From: an uncultured Bacilli bacterium
GTDB taxonomy: Bacteria; Bacillota_I; Bacilli_A; RF39; UBA660
Length of the DNA stretch: 64,000 nucleotides
Direction: 5' to 3'
NCBI GenBank assembly: GCA_934098485.1
Contig: CAKOOH010000006.1
Location: 1 to 64,000 of the forward strand
The notes beneath the pieces are model-generated. The model was not told the origin of the DNA, did no database searches, and worked only from the letters and a program-made list of their open reading frames with translations. Below are positions 31,894 through 40,937 of this stretch, piece after piece. Each line of letters starts with the position of its first letter. Within the stretch, counting starts at the first letter, position 1. The position numbers were made by a program, and so were the translations under genes.

Positions 31894-34161
31894 TTACTTT
31901 CTAAATAATAATTTATAAACTTCTTCAAAATTACTTACGTAAAAAATATTTATATCGCTTAAAATTTCTCTTGGAATATCACTTTCATCCGGTTTGTTTT
32001 CCATTGGTATAAATATCGATTTTATTCCATTATTATAAGCCGTAATAATTTTATCTTTAATTCTTGCGACTTTATTAATTCTTCCATATAAATCTAAAGC
32101 ACCTAAAAAAGCAAAACTAGAATCAACTTTTTTATTATTAAATAAACTACATAAAGATATAGCAACGCCGAGTGACCCACTAGCACCATCTAATTTAAAC
32201 TTATTTGTATTAAAATTAATATGTATTCCATTAGTGCTCTTTTTATAATCCATATAATTGTTACTCTTTAAATAACTAATCACTACTTTAATAGAATCTC
32301 TAAGAGCATCACCAATGTTACCAGTTATATTGGAATCATACATCATTGGCACCACAATAGAAGAAACTTTAACAATCGCCCCACTCGTACTTGTAACACC
32401 GATTAAATTAACTTCTCCCACAATATTTTCTTTAAGTTCATATGAATATAATTTTTTACCAAGGATTTCCTCAAAATTTGGTAAACTACTAATATTATGG
32501 ATAATCATAAATCTTATTACATTATCTAAATATCTTTCTAATTCTCTTAAACCAGGTTCTTTTGTATATCCTTTAATTAAATCAAGAATTTCTTCATCTG
32601 TAAAGCATATATCCTTAGCGTTATATTTCCCACAAATATTAGGAATTAAATAATCTCTAGCAATATTTTGCTTATCAAAAATCGTATAAGCAGGAATATT
32701 TAAGATTTCTAATCTATCCTTTAATACTGGCGGAATTTCCTCATAATCATTAGCGGTTAAAATAAATAACACACTAGATAAATCAAACGGTTCCTCAATA
32801 TAATTATCAATAAAATCTTTATTTTGGTTACTATCCAAAATATCTAATAAAGTACTAGCCGGATCTCCTTTGTAATCCTTAACCATCTTATCAACTTCAT
32901 CAATTAATATAACGGGATTATTAGTCCCACACTTTATAATAGCATCAATTATTTTTCCCGGAGATGCCCCTAAATAAGTTCTTTTATGGCCAATCAACTC
33001 TGAAGAATCATTTAAGCCACCAACACTAATTTTATAAAATTCTCTTTTTAAACTTTGTGCAATAGACTTAGCAATGGTACTTTTTCCAACACCTGGCGGT
33101 CCAATTAAACAGATAATCGGATTATCTAACTTTTTATTTTTATCTTTTAAAAGTGCATACTCAATTATTCTTCTTTTAACATTATCTAATTTGTAATGGC
33201 TTTTATTTAAAACGCTAGCAATTTTTTCTTCTTTATTTTCTTCTTTACTAGATACACCAAATGGTAAAGATAAAACCGTATCTAAATACGTTCTAATTAC
33301 ACTAAGCTCGGGATTATTTGAAGATGTATATTCATATTTTTTTAATTCATTAAATAATTTTTTACGAGTTTTATCATTCACTTTTAAAGCATCAATTTTT
33401 AATTTATAGTCATCAATTTCCTCTTCTTTGGTAGATTTAACTCCTAGTTCCTCATTTAATTTTTGAATTTTCGTTTTAATAAGGAATTCCTTTTGTTCTT
33501 GTTCCATTGTTTGTCTTATTTCGTTATCAATTTTATTATTAAGTTCAAGAACTTCCAGTTCCACATTAATATCTTTAATTAGCATTTTCGCTCTAATTGT
33601 TTCATTAAATTCGTTCATGTAATTAATAGTTTTCTCTAAAGGAAAATGCATGAAATTCAAGGCTAAATCCGTTACTTCATCTAAATTCTTAGCATTATTT
33701 AATTTTGATAAAATACTGTTTGATACATCACTAGCAAGTTCTACATATCTAGTAATTAAACTAGTTATTTTTTTTCTTAAAGCTAAATTTATTGAATCTT
33801 CTTCTTTTTCGATATAAATTCTTTTAATATTTGCAATCAATACATTTTTATCTTTTTTATGATTCGCATAATTATTTATTTTTACTCTGTTAAGTCCTTT
33901 TAAAATGATACGATAATTCTTATTAGGTAAAATAACGCAAGATTTAATAAGTGCCAAAACCCCCACTAAAGGTAAATCCGATACCGTTGGTGATTCTTCT
34001 ATTAAATTATTAGGTAAAATCACCACTACTTTTTTATCATATTCAATGTTTGCTAAATCAATTATTTTTTGACTTAATTCATTACTAAGCTCTAAACGTA
34101 CTTCTTGAAAGGGCAAAAGGGATAGTTTCTTAAGTAGTAATACTGGTAGATTTTTATCCAT
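31894..34161 (-). CDS. lon: ATP-dependent protease Lon
   Basis: 755 residues: N-terminal LON domain, coiled coil, AAA+ (Walker A GPPGVGKST near 352, Walker B VILIDEVDK) and C-terminal Ser-Lys protease. The catalytic serine lies in DGASGSLG, where most Lon enzymes have DGPSAG; the catalytic lysine is in RIKDKII. It degrades misfolded and regulatory proteins in the cytoplasm. Own promoter TTTACA-17-TATAAT; the terminator is the cassette hairpin. Confidence 0.95.
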   Translation of the reverse strand: MDKNLPVLLLKKLSLLPFQEVRLELSNELSQKIIDLANIEYDKKVVVILPNNLIEESPTVSDLPLVGVLALIKSCVILPNKNYRIILKGLNRVKINNYANHKKDKNVLIANIKRIYIEKEEDSINLALRKKITSLITRYVELASDVSNSILSKLNNAKNLDEVTDLALNFMHFPLEKTINYMNEFNETIRAKMLIKDINVELEVLELNNKIDNEIRQTMEQEQKEFLIKTKIQKLNEELGVKSTKEEEIDDYKLKIDALKVNDKTRKKLFNELKKYEYTSSNNPELSVIRTYLDTVLSLPFGVSSKEENKEEKIASVLNKSHYKLDNVKRRIIEYALLKDKNKKLDNPIICLIGPPGVGKSTIAKSIAQSLKREFYKISVGGLNDSSELIGHKRTYLGASPGKIIDAIIKCGTNNPVILIDEVDKMVKDYKGDPASTLLDILDSNQNKDFIDNYIEEPFDLSSVLFILTANDYEEIPPVLKDRLEILNIPAYTIFDKQNIARDYLIPNICGKYNAKDICFTDEEILDLIKGYTKEPGLRELERYLDNVIRFMIIHNISSLPNFEEILGKKLYSYELKENIVGEVNLIGVTSTSGAIVKVSSIVVPMMYDSNITGNIGDALRDSIKVVISYLKSNNYMDYKKSTNGIHINFNTNKFKLDGASGSLGVAISLCSLFNNKKVDSSFAFLGALDLYGRINKVARIKDKIITAYNNGIKSIFIPMENKPDESDIPREILSDINIFYVSNFEEVYKLLFRK

Positions 34162-34185
34162 AATGCACCTCCAAATATGCCTTTT

Positions 34186-34214
34186 ATTATATATTTTCTA
34201 AATCTGTTTGTAAA
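34186..34214 (-). promoter_or_regulatory. lon promoter
   Basis: TTTACA (34214-34209), 17 bp, TATAAT (34191-34186), with a GGAGGTG SD downstream. No CIRCE or CtsR-type operator was seen. Confidence 0.65.
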
Positions 34215-34234
34215 GAGAAACCAAGAAAAAATCA

Positions 34235-34272
34235 TAAAAAAATTCAAATTATTTAAAATTCGAATTTTTAAT
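34235..34272 (-). terminator. Sortase gene terminator
   Basis: AAAAATTCGAATT pairs with AATTTGAATTTTT across a short loop and ends in a T-run, four bases after the sortase stop. Confidence 0.65.
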
Positions 34273-34275
34273 TTA

Positions 34276-34977
34276 TTACACTCTTTTAGCAACTAAAGTT
34301 AAATAATTACCCCTAGTTAATATACAAGTCTGTAAAACCAAAATATTATCATTCCAAGTAAGAGACTCTTTTGTATCATATAAAGCATCTTCTCTTAAAA
34401 TTTTAATATGATTATTCCACGTTTTAATATCATTAAAATTCATATTCATATGCTCTGTTGATTTACTCTTTTTAACAATAACAATTTTATATTCTCTTAC
34501 GCCATCTTTAGTTGTAATATAAACCGTATTATTATTTTTAGCAAATTCTTCATCCTGAAATTTTAAAAGCTCCTTAAATGGCACATACGTTTTGTTATAA
34601 TTATGACCATATATATTTACCTGTCTATCATCTAAATTATTACGATAGTCCATAAATATTGCCCCAATTTTACTCTCTTCTTTGGAAAGTGTATGTTTTA
34701 AATAATATTTATTATCGATTGTTTTTACAAAAGCCTGATTAAGATTAGTCCCAGGAATATTAATTATTCCCATTATATCTTCGTTGTCGTATTCTTCTTG
34801 AAGTTTTTTTATTTCTTTTTCATAATCATTAATGTTTTCTTTTTCTACTTGTCCTTCTAAAGCCAAAATAGCATCCTTTTTATCCTCTTTATAATTATAA
34901 TATATCCTTAAAGAAGAACAAATTAAACCACATAAACAAAAACAAATTAAAACATTATAAATAATTTTCTTTTTCAT
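34276..34977 (-). CDS. Class B-like sortase (233 aa)
   Basis: A membrane-anchored transpeptidase. N-terminal span about 5-22, then coiled coil, then the sortase barrel with NIYGHN (His near 126) and LQTC (Cys near 216). The usual Arg a few residues after Cys is not in the normal place (ILTRGNYLTLVAKR follows). The frame runs 29 codons further upstream, but that part covers the promoter, so the ATG at 34977 is chosen. Its SD sits in a run of six G. No substrate gene is adjacent. Confidence 0.85.
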   Translation of the reverse strand: MKKKIIYNVLICFCLCGLICSSLRIYYNYKEDKKDAILALEGQVEKENINDYEKEIKKLQEEYDNEDIMGIINIPGTNLNQAFVKTIDNKYYLKHTLSKEESKIGAIFMDYRNNLDDRQVNIYGHNYNKTYVPFKELLKFQDEEFAKNNNTVYITTKDGVREYKIVIVKKSKSTEHMNMNFNDIKTWNNHIKILREDALYDTKESLTWNDNILVLQTCILTRGNYLTLVAKRV

Positions 34978-35026
34978 ATATAACCCCCCATTAATATATG
35001 ATAAACTCCCCTTGTTTCGGGTTGTT

Positions 35027-35055
35027 ATGATACCATATTTGCTCTTAAAAGTCAA
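35027..35055 (-). promoter_or_regulatory. Promoter of the 34.3 kb sortase gene
   Basis: TTGACT (35055-35050), 17 bp, TATCAT (35032-35027). It lies inside the upstream extension of the frame, which settles the start at 34977. Confidence 0.75.
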
Positions 35056-35062
35056 ACTGCCC

Positions 35063-35105
35063 ATAAAATAAAAAACTTAAACTATCGTAAATAAGTTTAA
35101 GTCTT
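35063..35105 (-). terminator. Terminator of the nucleoside phosphorylase gene
   Basis: ACTTAAACT and AGTTTAAGT arms around a 10-base loop, then TTTTTTATTTT on the minus strand, overlapping the stop. Confidence 0.8.
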
Positions 35106-36297
35106 CATCAGTTAAATTAATATTTTCATCATTAACATATAAATGAGCAAGAACATCACCTTTAAAAACATTATCACCGGTTTGTTTTAATAATTTAATG
35201 CCAACACTATAATCAATTTTACTATCCTTATTTGTCCTACCAGCTCCCAGTTTTAATGAAAGCTGACCACACTTTAAAGCACTTATATGTTTTATAACTC
35301 CTGTTTTATTACTTCTTATTGCAAAAATTTTATCAGATATTTTTAATTTAGATAAATTACCTCCTTGATAGCTAATCCATTTTTTAAAAGCCTCATATGC
35401 TTCTCCGTTTTTTAATACCCTATTTGTTTCCATTTTTGCTTCAATTACTGAAATATCTTTACTCATCGATACTAAAGTTGAAGCAATTTCAATAGCAACA
35501 TCCGCAAGTTTACATGATTTACCTTTTAAAACATCTATAACTTCATAAACTTCTAAAGCATTACCAATTGCCGATGAAAGTGGTTCATCCATTGGCGTTA
35601 TAAGGGTTTTAACTTTTACATTAAAGTTTTCACCAATCTTAATTAACCAATCAGATAAAGCATTAGCATCTTCTCTTGTTTTAATTAGTGCACCTTCGCC
35701 ACATTTAATATCAATAACAATATTTTTAGCCCCACATGCTATTTTTTTACTCATTATTGATGATGCAATTAAAGAAATTGACTCAGTGGTTCCCGTTACA
35801 TCTCTTAAAGCATAAATAACTTTATCAAGAGGAACTAAATTATCAGTTTGACTCCCAACCGCAATATTAACTTTATTTAAACAATTTTGATAATCTTCTT
35901 TTGTTAGATCAATATGATACCCTGGAATACTTAAAAGTTTATCAACTGTACCACCCGTAATTCCTAAACCTCTGCCACTCATTTTTGCCATCTTAACTCC
36001 AAGAGCTGACAAAATAGGTGCAATTACTAAAGTTACCGTATCTCCTATTCCTCCCGTTGAATGTTTATCACAAATATTATCACCAAAATTATAAGTTTCA
36101 CCGCTATCTATAAAGATTTTTGTAAGGTTTATTGTCTCTTCAAAATTCATTTTATTTAAAGTAATTGCCATTAAAAGAGCACTCATTTGATAATCAGGAA
36201 TTTCTTTATTCAAAAAACCATTAAAAGCATATTTTAGTTCCTCAAAAGTAAGTGTTTCTTTGTTTCTCTTTTTTTCAATTATTTCAACAATATTCAT
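35077..36297 (-). CDS. pdp: Pyrimidine-nucleoside phosphorylase
   Basis: 406 residues of the thymidine/pyrimidine phosphorylase family, splitting uridine or thymidine with phosphate into base and (deoxy)ribose 1-phosphate. KHSTGGIGDT near 83 binds phosphate, and RDVTGTTESISLIASSIMSK is the nucleoside loop. The ATG at 36297 has AAAGGTGGATGT in front; the longer frame to 36333 covers the promoter palindrome. It complements the cytidine deaminase at 5.6 kb in nucleoside salvage. Confidence 0.93.
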   Translation of the reverse strand: MNIVEIIEKKRNKETLTFEELKYAFNGFLNKEIPDYQMSALLMAITLNKMNFEETINLTKIFIDSGETYNFGDNICDKHSTGGIGDTVTLVIAPILSALGVKMAKMSGRGLGITGGTVDKLLSIPGYHIDLTKEDYQNCLNKVNIAVGSQTDNLVPLDKVIYALRDVTGTTESISLIASSIMSKKIACGAKNIVIDIKCGEGALIKTREDANALSDWLIKIGENFNVKVKTLITPMDEPLSSAIGNALEVYEVIDVLKGKSCKLADVAIEIASTLVSMSKDISVIEAKMETNRVLKNGEAYEAFKKWISYQGGNLSKLKISDKIFAIRSNKTGVIKHISALKCGQLSLKLGAGRTNKDSKIDYSVGIKLLKQTGDNVFKGDVLAHLYVNDENINLTDEDLNLFTIV

Positions 36298-36308
36298 ACA
36301 TCCACCTT

Positions 36309-36350
36309 TATTCTTATAATAAGAATACCACAAACTTAAAAATACTTCAA
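36309..36350 (-). promoter_or_regulatory. pdp promoter with a palindromic operator over the -10
   Basis: TTGAAG (36350-36345), 17 bp, TATTCT (36327-36322). A perfect inverted repeat TATTCTTA-TTA-TAAGAATA covers 36327-36309, including the -10, which suggests a repressor site, possibly nucleoside-responsive. Confidence 0.65.
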
Positions 36351-36351
36351 A

Positions 36352-36379
36352 TAGAAAATAAAAAGAGCTAGGCTCTTTT
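36352..36379 (-). terminator. thrS terminator
   Basis: AAAAGAGC and GCTCTTTT arms with a 3-base loop, then TTATTTT on the minus strand. Confidence 0.82.
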
Positions 36380-38129
36380 ATAACTCATAACTTATTGTTT
36401 TATTCTTAACATTTTCTTTTACTTTAGAGATAAATTCATCTAAATCCATAGTAATGCTTTCATTAGAACCATGAATACGATAAGTAATTGTTTTGCTATC
36501 TTTTTCTTTATCACCTAATACTAAAGTAAATGGTATTTTTTTCGTTTGACTTTCTCTCATTTTATATGAAAGTTTTTCATTTCTCTCATCAAGTTCTGCT
36601 CTAAAGCCAGCCTCATTTAATTTAGCAAATACTTCTTTAGCGTACTCTAAATGATATTCATTATTAACAGGAATAACATTCATTTGTACTGGAGCAAGCC
36701 ATAAAGGAAAAGCCCCTGCAAAATGTTCGATTAAAATGCCAATAAATCTTTCAATTGAACCAAATATAACTCTATGAAGCATAATAGGTCTTTTCTTAGT
36801 TCCATCTGCATCAACATAACTTAAATCAAATCTTTCAGGTAAATTAGCATCTAACTGAATTGTGCCACATTGCCATACTCTTCCTAAAGAATCTTTAATA
36901 TGGAAATCTAATTTTGGCCCATAGAACGCACCATCACCAGGATTTATCTTACAATCATGACCTGCTTCATGACAAGCTTTTTCTAATATTGCTTCACTTT
37001 TATTCCAACTTTCAATTGTTCCAATAAACTTATCTTCTGGTCTTGTAGAAAGTTCTATTTCATAAGTTAAACCAAAAATCTTATATATACGATCTATAAA
37101 TGCAATTAATCTAATTATTTCGCTTTCAATTTGATCTTCCCTCATAAAGATATGCGCATCATCTTGAGTAAATGTTCTAACTCTAAATAAACCATTTAAA
37201 GCGCCACTTGCTTCATGACGATGAACTTGTCCAAGTTCTCCGCATCTAATAGGTAAATCCTTATAAGAATGTAAAGAATTTTTATAAACAAGCATCCCCC
37301 CTGGACAGTTCATTGGTTTTATAGCAAACTCGTTATCATCAATCATCGAAGTATACATATTTTCTCTATAATTTGCCCAGTGTCCAGACACTTCCCATAA
37401 TTCTTTAGAAAGCATTATCGGTGTTTTTATAAATACATAACCTTCTTTAGCATGTTCTTCATACCAAAAATTTTCTAAAATATTTCTTAAAATCATCCCT
37501 TTTGGTAAAAAGAATGGAAAACCAGGACCATATTCACTTATCATAAATAATTCTAATTCTTTTCCTAGTTTTTTATGATCTCTTTTTTTAGCCTCTTCTA
37601 ATGATTTTAAATGTTCCTCTAATTCTTCAGGAGTTTCAAAACATACTCCGTATATTCTTTGTAAAACTTTATTATTCGCATCACCCTTCCAGTAAGCACC
37701 ACTTACCTTCAAAAGTTTAAAGTTCTTTAAAAGTTTAGTACTTTCTACATGAGGTCCACGACATAAATCTGTAAAATCGCCTTGTGTATACATAGAAATA
37801 ACTGTATTCTCTTCATCCATACGACTTATTAAATCAATTTTATAAGGGTCATCCTTAAATTTCTCTAAGGCTTCTTCTTTAGTTATTTCTTCTCTTATAA
37901 TTCTTTTACCATCTTTAGCAATTTTTTTCATTTCTTTTTCAATTTGTGGTAAATCTTCATTAGTTAATGTTTTATCACCTAAATCAATATCGTAATAAAA
38001 TCCATCTTCAATAACTGGTCCTACCCAAAATTTTGCTTCTGGATATAAATGTTTTACCGCTTGTGCAAGTAAATGGGCACAAGAGTGATTTAATTTACTT
38101 AAATTTTCATTTTCCTTAATGTTTATCAT
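36378..38129 (-). CDS. thrS: Threonyl-tRNA synthetase lacking the TGS domain
   Basis: 583 residues. The N-terminus begins at the editing domain (LNHSCAHLLAQAVKHLYPEA near 12-31); the usual 60-residue TGS domain is absent. The class II core is complete (PMNCPGGMLVYKN, RVRTFTQDDAHIF, then GDGAFYGPKLDF) and so is the anticodon-binding end. SD AAAGGAGGAG. Expression is controlled by the T-box just upstream. Confidence 0.95.
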   Translation of the reverse strand: MINIKENENLSKLNHSCAHLLAQAVKHLYPEAKFWVGPVIEDGFYYDIDLGDKTLTNEDLPQIEKEMKKIAKDGKRIIREEITKEEALEKFKDDPYKIDLISRMDEENTVISMYTQGDFTDLCRGPHVESTKLLKNFKLLKVSGAYWKGDANNKVLQRIYGVCFETPEELEEHLKSLEEAKKRDHKKLGKELELFMISEYGPGFPFFLPKGMILRNILENFWYEEHAKEGYVFIKTPIMLSKELWEVSGHWANYRENMYTSMIDDNEFAIKPMNCPGGMLVYKNSLHSYKDLPIRCGELGQVHRHEASGALNGLFRVRTFTQDDAHIFMREDQIESEIIRLIAFIDRIYKIFGLTYEIELSTRPEDKFIGTIESWNKSEAILEKACHEAGHDCKINPGDGAFYGPKLDFHIKDSLGRVWQCGTIQLDANLPERFDLSYVDADGTKKRPIMLHRVIFGSIERFIGILIEHFAGAFPLWLAPVQMNVIPVNNEYHLEYAKEVFAKLNEAGFRAELDERNEKLSYKMRESQTKKIPFTLVLGDKEKDSKTITYRIHGSNESITMDLDEFISKVKENVKNKTISYEL

Positions 38130-38147
38130 TTTATACTCCTCCTTTTA

Positions 38148-38346
38148 AAATAAAAAAAGAATAGCACCAAGGAGTGATTTTACTCACGGTACCATCCTTT
38201 TATTACTCTTCACTGATAACGCATTATATGCGGATATTATTAATATCTCTAAAAGGTAGTAACTTATAGATATCATATTCATTTCCATCAACCATGAACT
38301 TTCTATAAATGAATTTCTATAAATCTCGTCCTTTATCACAGATTTC
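38148..38346 (-). ncRNA. T-box riboswitch (threonine)
   Basis: The leader contains the T-box sequence AGGATGGTACCGTG (minus strand near 38196-38183), followed by a terminator-type hairpin ending in TTCTTTTTTTA just before thrS. A long structured stem I region lies upstream; a GTTACTACC stretch there offers an ACC or ACT threonine specifier, though I cannot place the specifier loop with certainty. Uncharged tRNA-Thr would stabilise the antiterminator and allow thrS transcription. Confidence 0.9.
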
Positions 38347-38352
38347 GCATTT

Positions 38353-38381
38353 ATCTTAGCACTTTTTTACGTTCTTTTCAA
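38353..38381 (-). promoter_or_regulatory. thrS leader promoter
   Basis: TTGAAA (38381-38376), 17 bp, TAAGAT (38358-38353). The transcript would begin near 38346. Confidence 0.7.
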
Positions 38382-38433
38382 GTATTTACTTACTAGGTTC
38401 ATAATTCTTTTTTGTAATTTTCTTTTTTGTCAC

Positions 38434-38462
38434 TTTAAAAATTAAATGATGTGTGCTATCAT
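38434..38462 (+). promoter_or_regulatory. Extended -10 promoter, probably giving a leaderless mRNA
   Basis: TGCTATCAT (38455-38462... extended TATCAT -10) ends only six bases before the ATG at 38469, and a poor TTTAAA sits 17 bp upstream. There is no SD, so transcription would start at or near the A of ATG. Confidence 0.5.
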
Positions 38463-38468
38463 AAGTAT

Positions 38469-40103
38469 ATGAATAATAAGATAGTATTTAAAATAAATAA
38501 AAATATACTTTCGGTTTCTTTATACAAAAAAGAATTACCTTATGAAAATTTAAATAATACTAATGTCATAGATACTAAAGAAATAATCTTTAGTGAAGAT
38601 TATATAAATGAAAACATTGACTTAGTATCATCTTTTTTGAATGTCATAATTATTAAAAGAGAAGTAACCAAAGTTATCATTAAAGAAATAGATTTAACTA
38701 TTATAACTTTAAATATTATTAATAAAATTCCCAATATCAAAGAATTAGTGATTAAAGACGATAAGACAGTGACATACAGTTTATTTTTAAAACTGCTTGA
38801 AAATAAATATTTAACTAGCATTGATATTTATGATATTCCTCCCTACTTATTAGAAAGATTAGATCTTAACTCTAAATTATCTATAAATGTCCGTAGCGAA
38901 ATATTATTTATTAGTAATTTTATGACTGATAATAGTTTAAATACTTATAGTGACATTTATTATAAAAAGAAAGTTGTTATAAACAAATTTGAAGATAATG
39001 ATTATTTAGATTTTAAAAGTTTCTTAGAAATAAATGACAAATTAAAAATTATTGAATTTAATTATCTTGATTCTAAATCATTTAATTATATTATGGATTT
39101 AATTATTAAATTAAATAAAGAAAGTATTAAAATTATTTTAAATGAAGAAAATATCAATATTGATACTATTTTAGAAATTGTTAGTTCTTATAAAAAAAAT
39201 AAAGAATTATTATTAAATTCTAAAGATATTACATTTAAAATTAATTATAGTGATAAATATAAAAAGGATAACATGTTTAAACAGATTAATTTCACTTTTA
39301 TCAAAGTTACTTTAATTAGTGTTATTTTAGTTGTTTCTTTAATGATTTCTATTAATTTTTATCGTAATTTGAAAGACACTGAAAAATATGAAGATATTGA
39401 AAAAAATCTTAATAGTATTATAAAGGAAGCTCAAAATGAGCAAACTGATGATTATCATGAGCCCGAAATTATTGTGCCTAATGAAAATGACCGAGATAAA
39501 CTTACTACGACCACTACTACTTCTTTATATGATATAAAATATGAAAAAGTTTTTGATAAATTATTAGAAATTAATAATGACACTGTAGGATGGCTTACAG
39601 TAAATAATACCAATATAGATTATCCTGTTGTTAAAGCAAGTGATAATGATTATTACTTAAATCGAGATTATTATAAAAATAAAAATCGTCACGGTTGGAT
39701 ATTTATTGATTATCGTAATAGTATTGAAGAATTATCTAAAAATACTATCATTTATGGGCACAACCTTGCTAATCAAAAAATGTTTGGAACTTTAAGATAT
39801 GCCCTAAATAGTGGATGGTACAAAAAAACCAGCAATCAAGTTATAACTTTTAATACATTAAATGAAACTATTAGATGGCAAATATTTTCTATTTATAAAA
39901 TTCCTGTTACAACTGATTATTTATATACTGATTTTTCCAGCAATGAAGAATTTTTAGAATTTGTAAGTAAAATAAAATCTCGTAGCATATTTGATTTTAA
40001 TGTAGATATTCAAGAAGATGATAATATTTTAACTTTATCTACTTGTTCTAATGGTCACGATCAAAGATTAGTAATTCATGCTAAAAAAATAAAGGAAAAC
40101 TAG
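38469..40103 (+). CDS. Class B-like sortase with a large cytoplasmic LRR-like domain
   Basis: 544 residues. About 1-270 is cytoplasmic, with I/L-rich periodic segments (VIIKEIDLTIITLNIINKIP, then ELVIKD, SIDIYDIPPYL) resembling irregular leucine-rich repeats. One membrane span (about 275-297) is followed by a Thr/Asp-rich linker, then a sortase domain: YGHN near 427, TLSTC near 521 and Arg seven residues later (SNGHDQR), all three catalytic residues present. Fusing a cytosolic domain of this size to a sortase is unusual. No substrate gene follows. Confidence 0.85.
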   Translation: MNNKIVFKINKNILSVSLYKKELPYENLNNTNVIDTKEIIFSEDYINENIDLVSSFLNVIIIKREVTKVIIKEIDLTIITLNIINKIPNIKELVIKDDKTVTYSLFLKLLENKYLTSIDIYDIPPYLLERLDLNSKLSINVRSEILFISNFMTDNSLNTYSDIYYKKKVVINKFEDNDYLDFKSFLEINDKLKIIEFNYLDSKSFNYIMDLIIKLNKESIKIILNEENINIDTILEIVSSYKKNKELLLNSKDITFKINYSDKYKKDNMFKQINFTFIKVTLISVILVVSLMISINFYRNLKDTEKYEDIEKNLNSIIKEAQNEQTDDYHEPEIIVPNENDRDKLTTTTTTSLYDIKYEKVFDKLLEINNDTVGWLTVNNTNIDYPVVKASDNDYYLNRDYYKNKNRHGWIFIDYRNSIEELSKNTIIYGHNLANQKMFGTLRYALNSGWYKKTSNQVITFNTLNETIRWQIFSIYKIPVTTDYLYTDFSSNEEFLEFVSKIKSRSIFDFNVDIQEDDNILTLSTCSNGHDQRLVIHAKKIKEN

Positions 40104-40127
40104 AAATATTAGTTTTCCTTTTTATTA
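40085..40127. terminator. Bidirectional terminator between convergent genes
   Basis: AGGAAAACT and AGTTTTCCT arms; TTTTTATT follows on the plus strand and TTTATTTTTTT on the minus strand. Confidence 0.85.
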
Positions 40128-40897
40128 TTTTTCATTTGTTTTAATAAATCTCTCAATTCTTTATATTCTTCTAAAGTAAACATGTCTTCTTTTTCTTTCT
40201 CAACTACTACATATTCAATTTTAGGTTCTGGAACTAGTTCCTCTTTTCTTAATTCTTCAATTGTTTTTGGTAATTCTGGTTCTTCATAAAAATTATCTGT
40301 AATAGGATTTAAAGGTATTTCTTTTGAATCATTTTTATGAATTATTTTATTTATAATTTTATAAAGTAAAAGCCCTACTACCCAAACAATAAATATTCCC
40401 ATAGATAATTCAAAAAGAACCATTAAATTTTCGTTTGAATATATACTTATTTTATTAGATAAATCTATATTCTTTTTTGAAATTTCATCTAAAATCATAA
40501 AGAAGAAAAAATTATTAACAAAAAATGCGCTTAAATTTATAACTTTAATTTTTTTACTTATATCTTTATTAAATATTGAAAACAAAATTATAATAAGACT
40601 TATTATAAGCATTAAAATATATTCTAAAACACTTGGAAAATATACAATTGCTACAATATTCTTAGCAATTATATCAAATACATTAAATAAAGAGTCAAAA
40701 TAGTTTTGTAGTAAAAGAATAATTATTATTAAACTTAATCCTAAGTAAATTAATTTAACTTTTTTGCTCTTTTTAGAAATAAAGAAATAATCAATAAACA
40801 TCAAAGCAAAACCAATTAATAAAATTAAAAAAAGAGGAGAAGAAAATATCAGATTAAAAGTCGTTTTAATCTTTTCCCATAGAGAAAACTCTACCAT
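40109..40897 (-). CDS. Polytopic membrane protein of the adhesin-sortase operon
   Basis: 262 residues with five to six hydrophobic segments in the first 190, then a Pro/Glu-rich cytoplasmic tail (EEPELPKTIEELRKEELVPE). No family recognised. It has SD AAGAGGTGATAG and is 40 bases downstream of the sortase gene, so it is the third cistron of that operon. A role in assembling or anchoring the adhesin is only suggested by position. Confidence 0.7.
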   Translation of the reverse strand: MVEFSLWEKIKTTFNLIFSSPLFLILLIGFALMFIDYFFISKKSKKVKLIYLGLSLIIIILLLQNYFDSLFNVFDIIAKNIVAIVYFPSVLEYILMLIISLIIILFSIFNKDISKKIKVINLSAFFVNNFFFFMILDEISKKNIDLSNKISIYSNENLMVLFELSMGIFIVWVVGLLLYKIINKIIHKNDSKEIPLNPITDNFYEEPELPKTIEELRKEELVPEPKIEYVVVEKEKEDMFTLEEYKELRDLLKQMKNNKKEN

Positions 40898-40937
40898 TTT
40901 CTATCACCTCTTATTTCCCTTTTTATTCCTATAAATA

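Noticed and set aside
34092..34292. 66-codon minus-strand frame overlapping the lon start
   Set aside because: It covers the lon promoter and SD and has no SD of its own.
34978..35064. 29-codon upstream extension of the 34.3 kb sortase
   Set aside because: It spans a good promoter (TTGACT-17-TATCAT) and the G6 SD, so the later ATG is the start.
38428..38462. TTGTCA as the -35 of the 38.5 kb sortase
   Set aside because: It is 24 bp from the -10, too far; the extended -10 is the better explanation.
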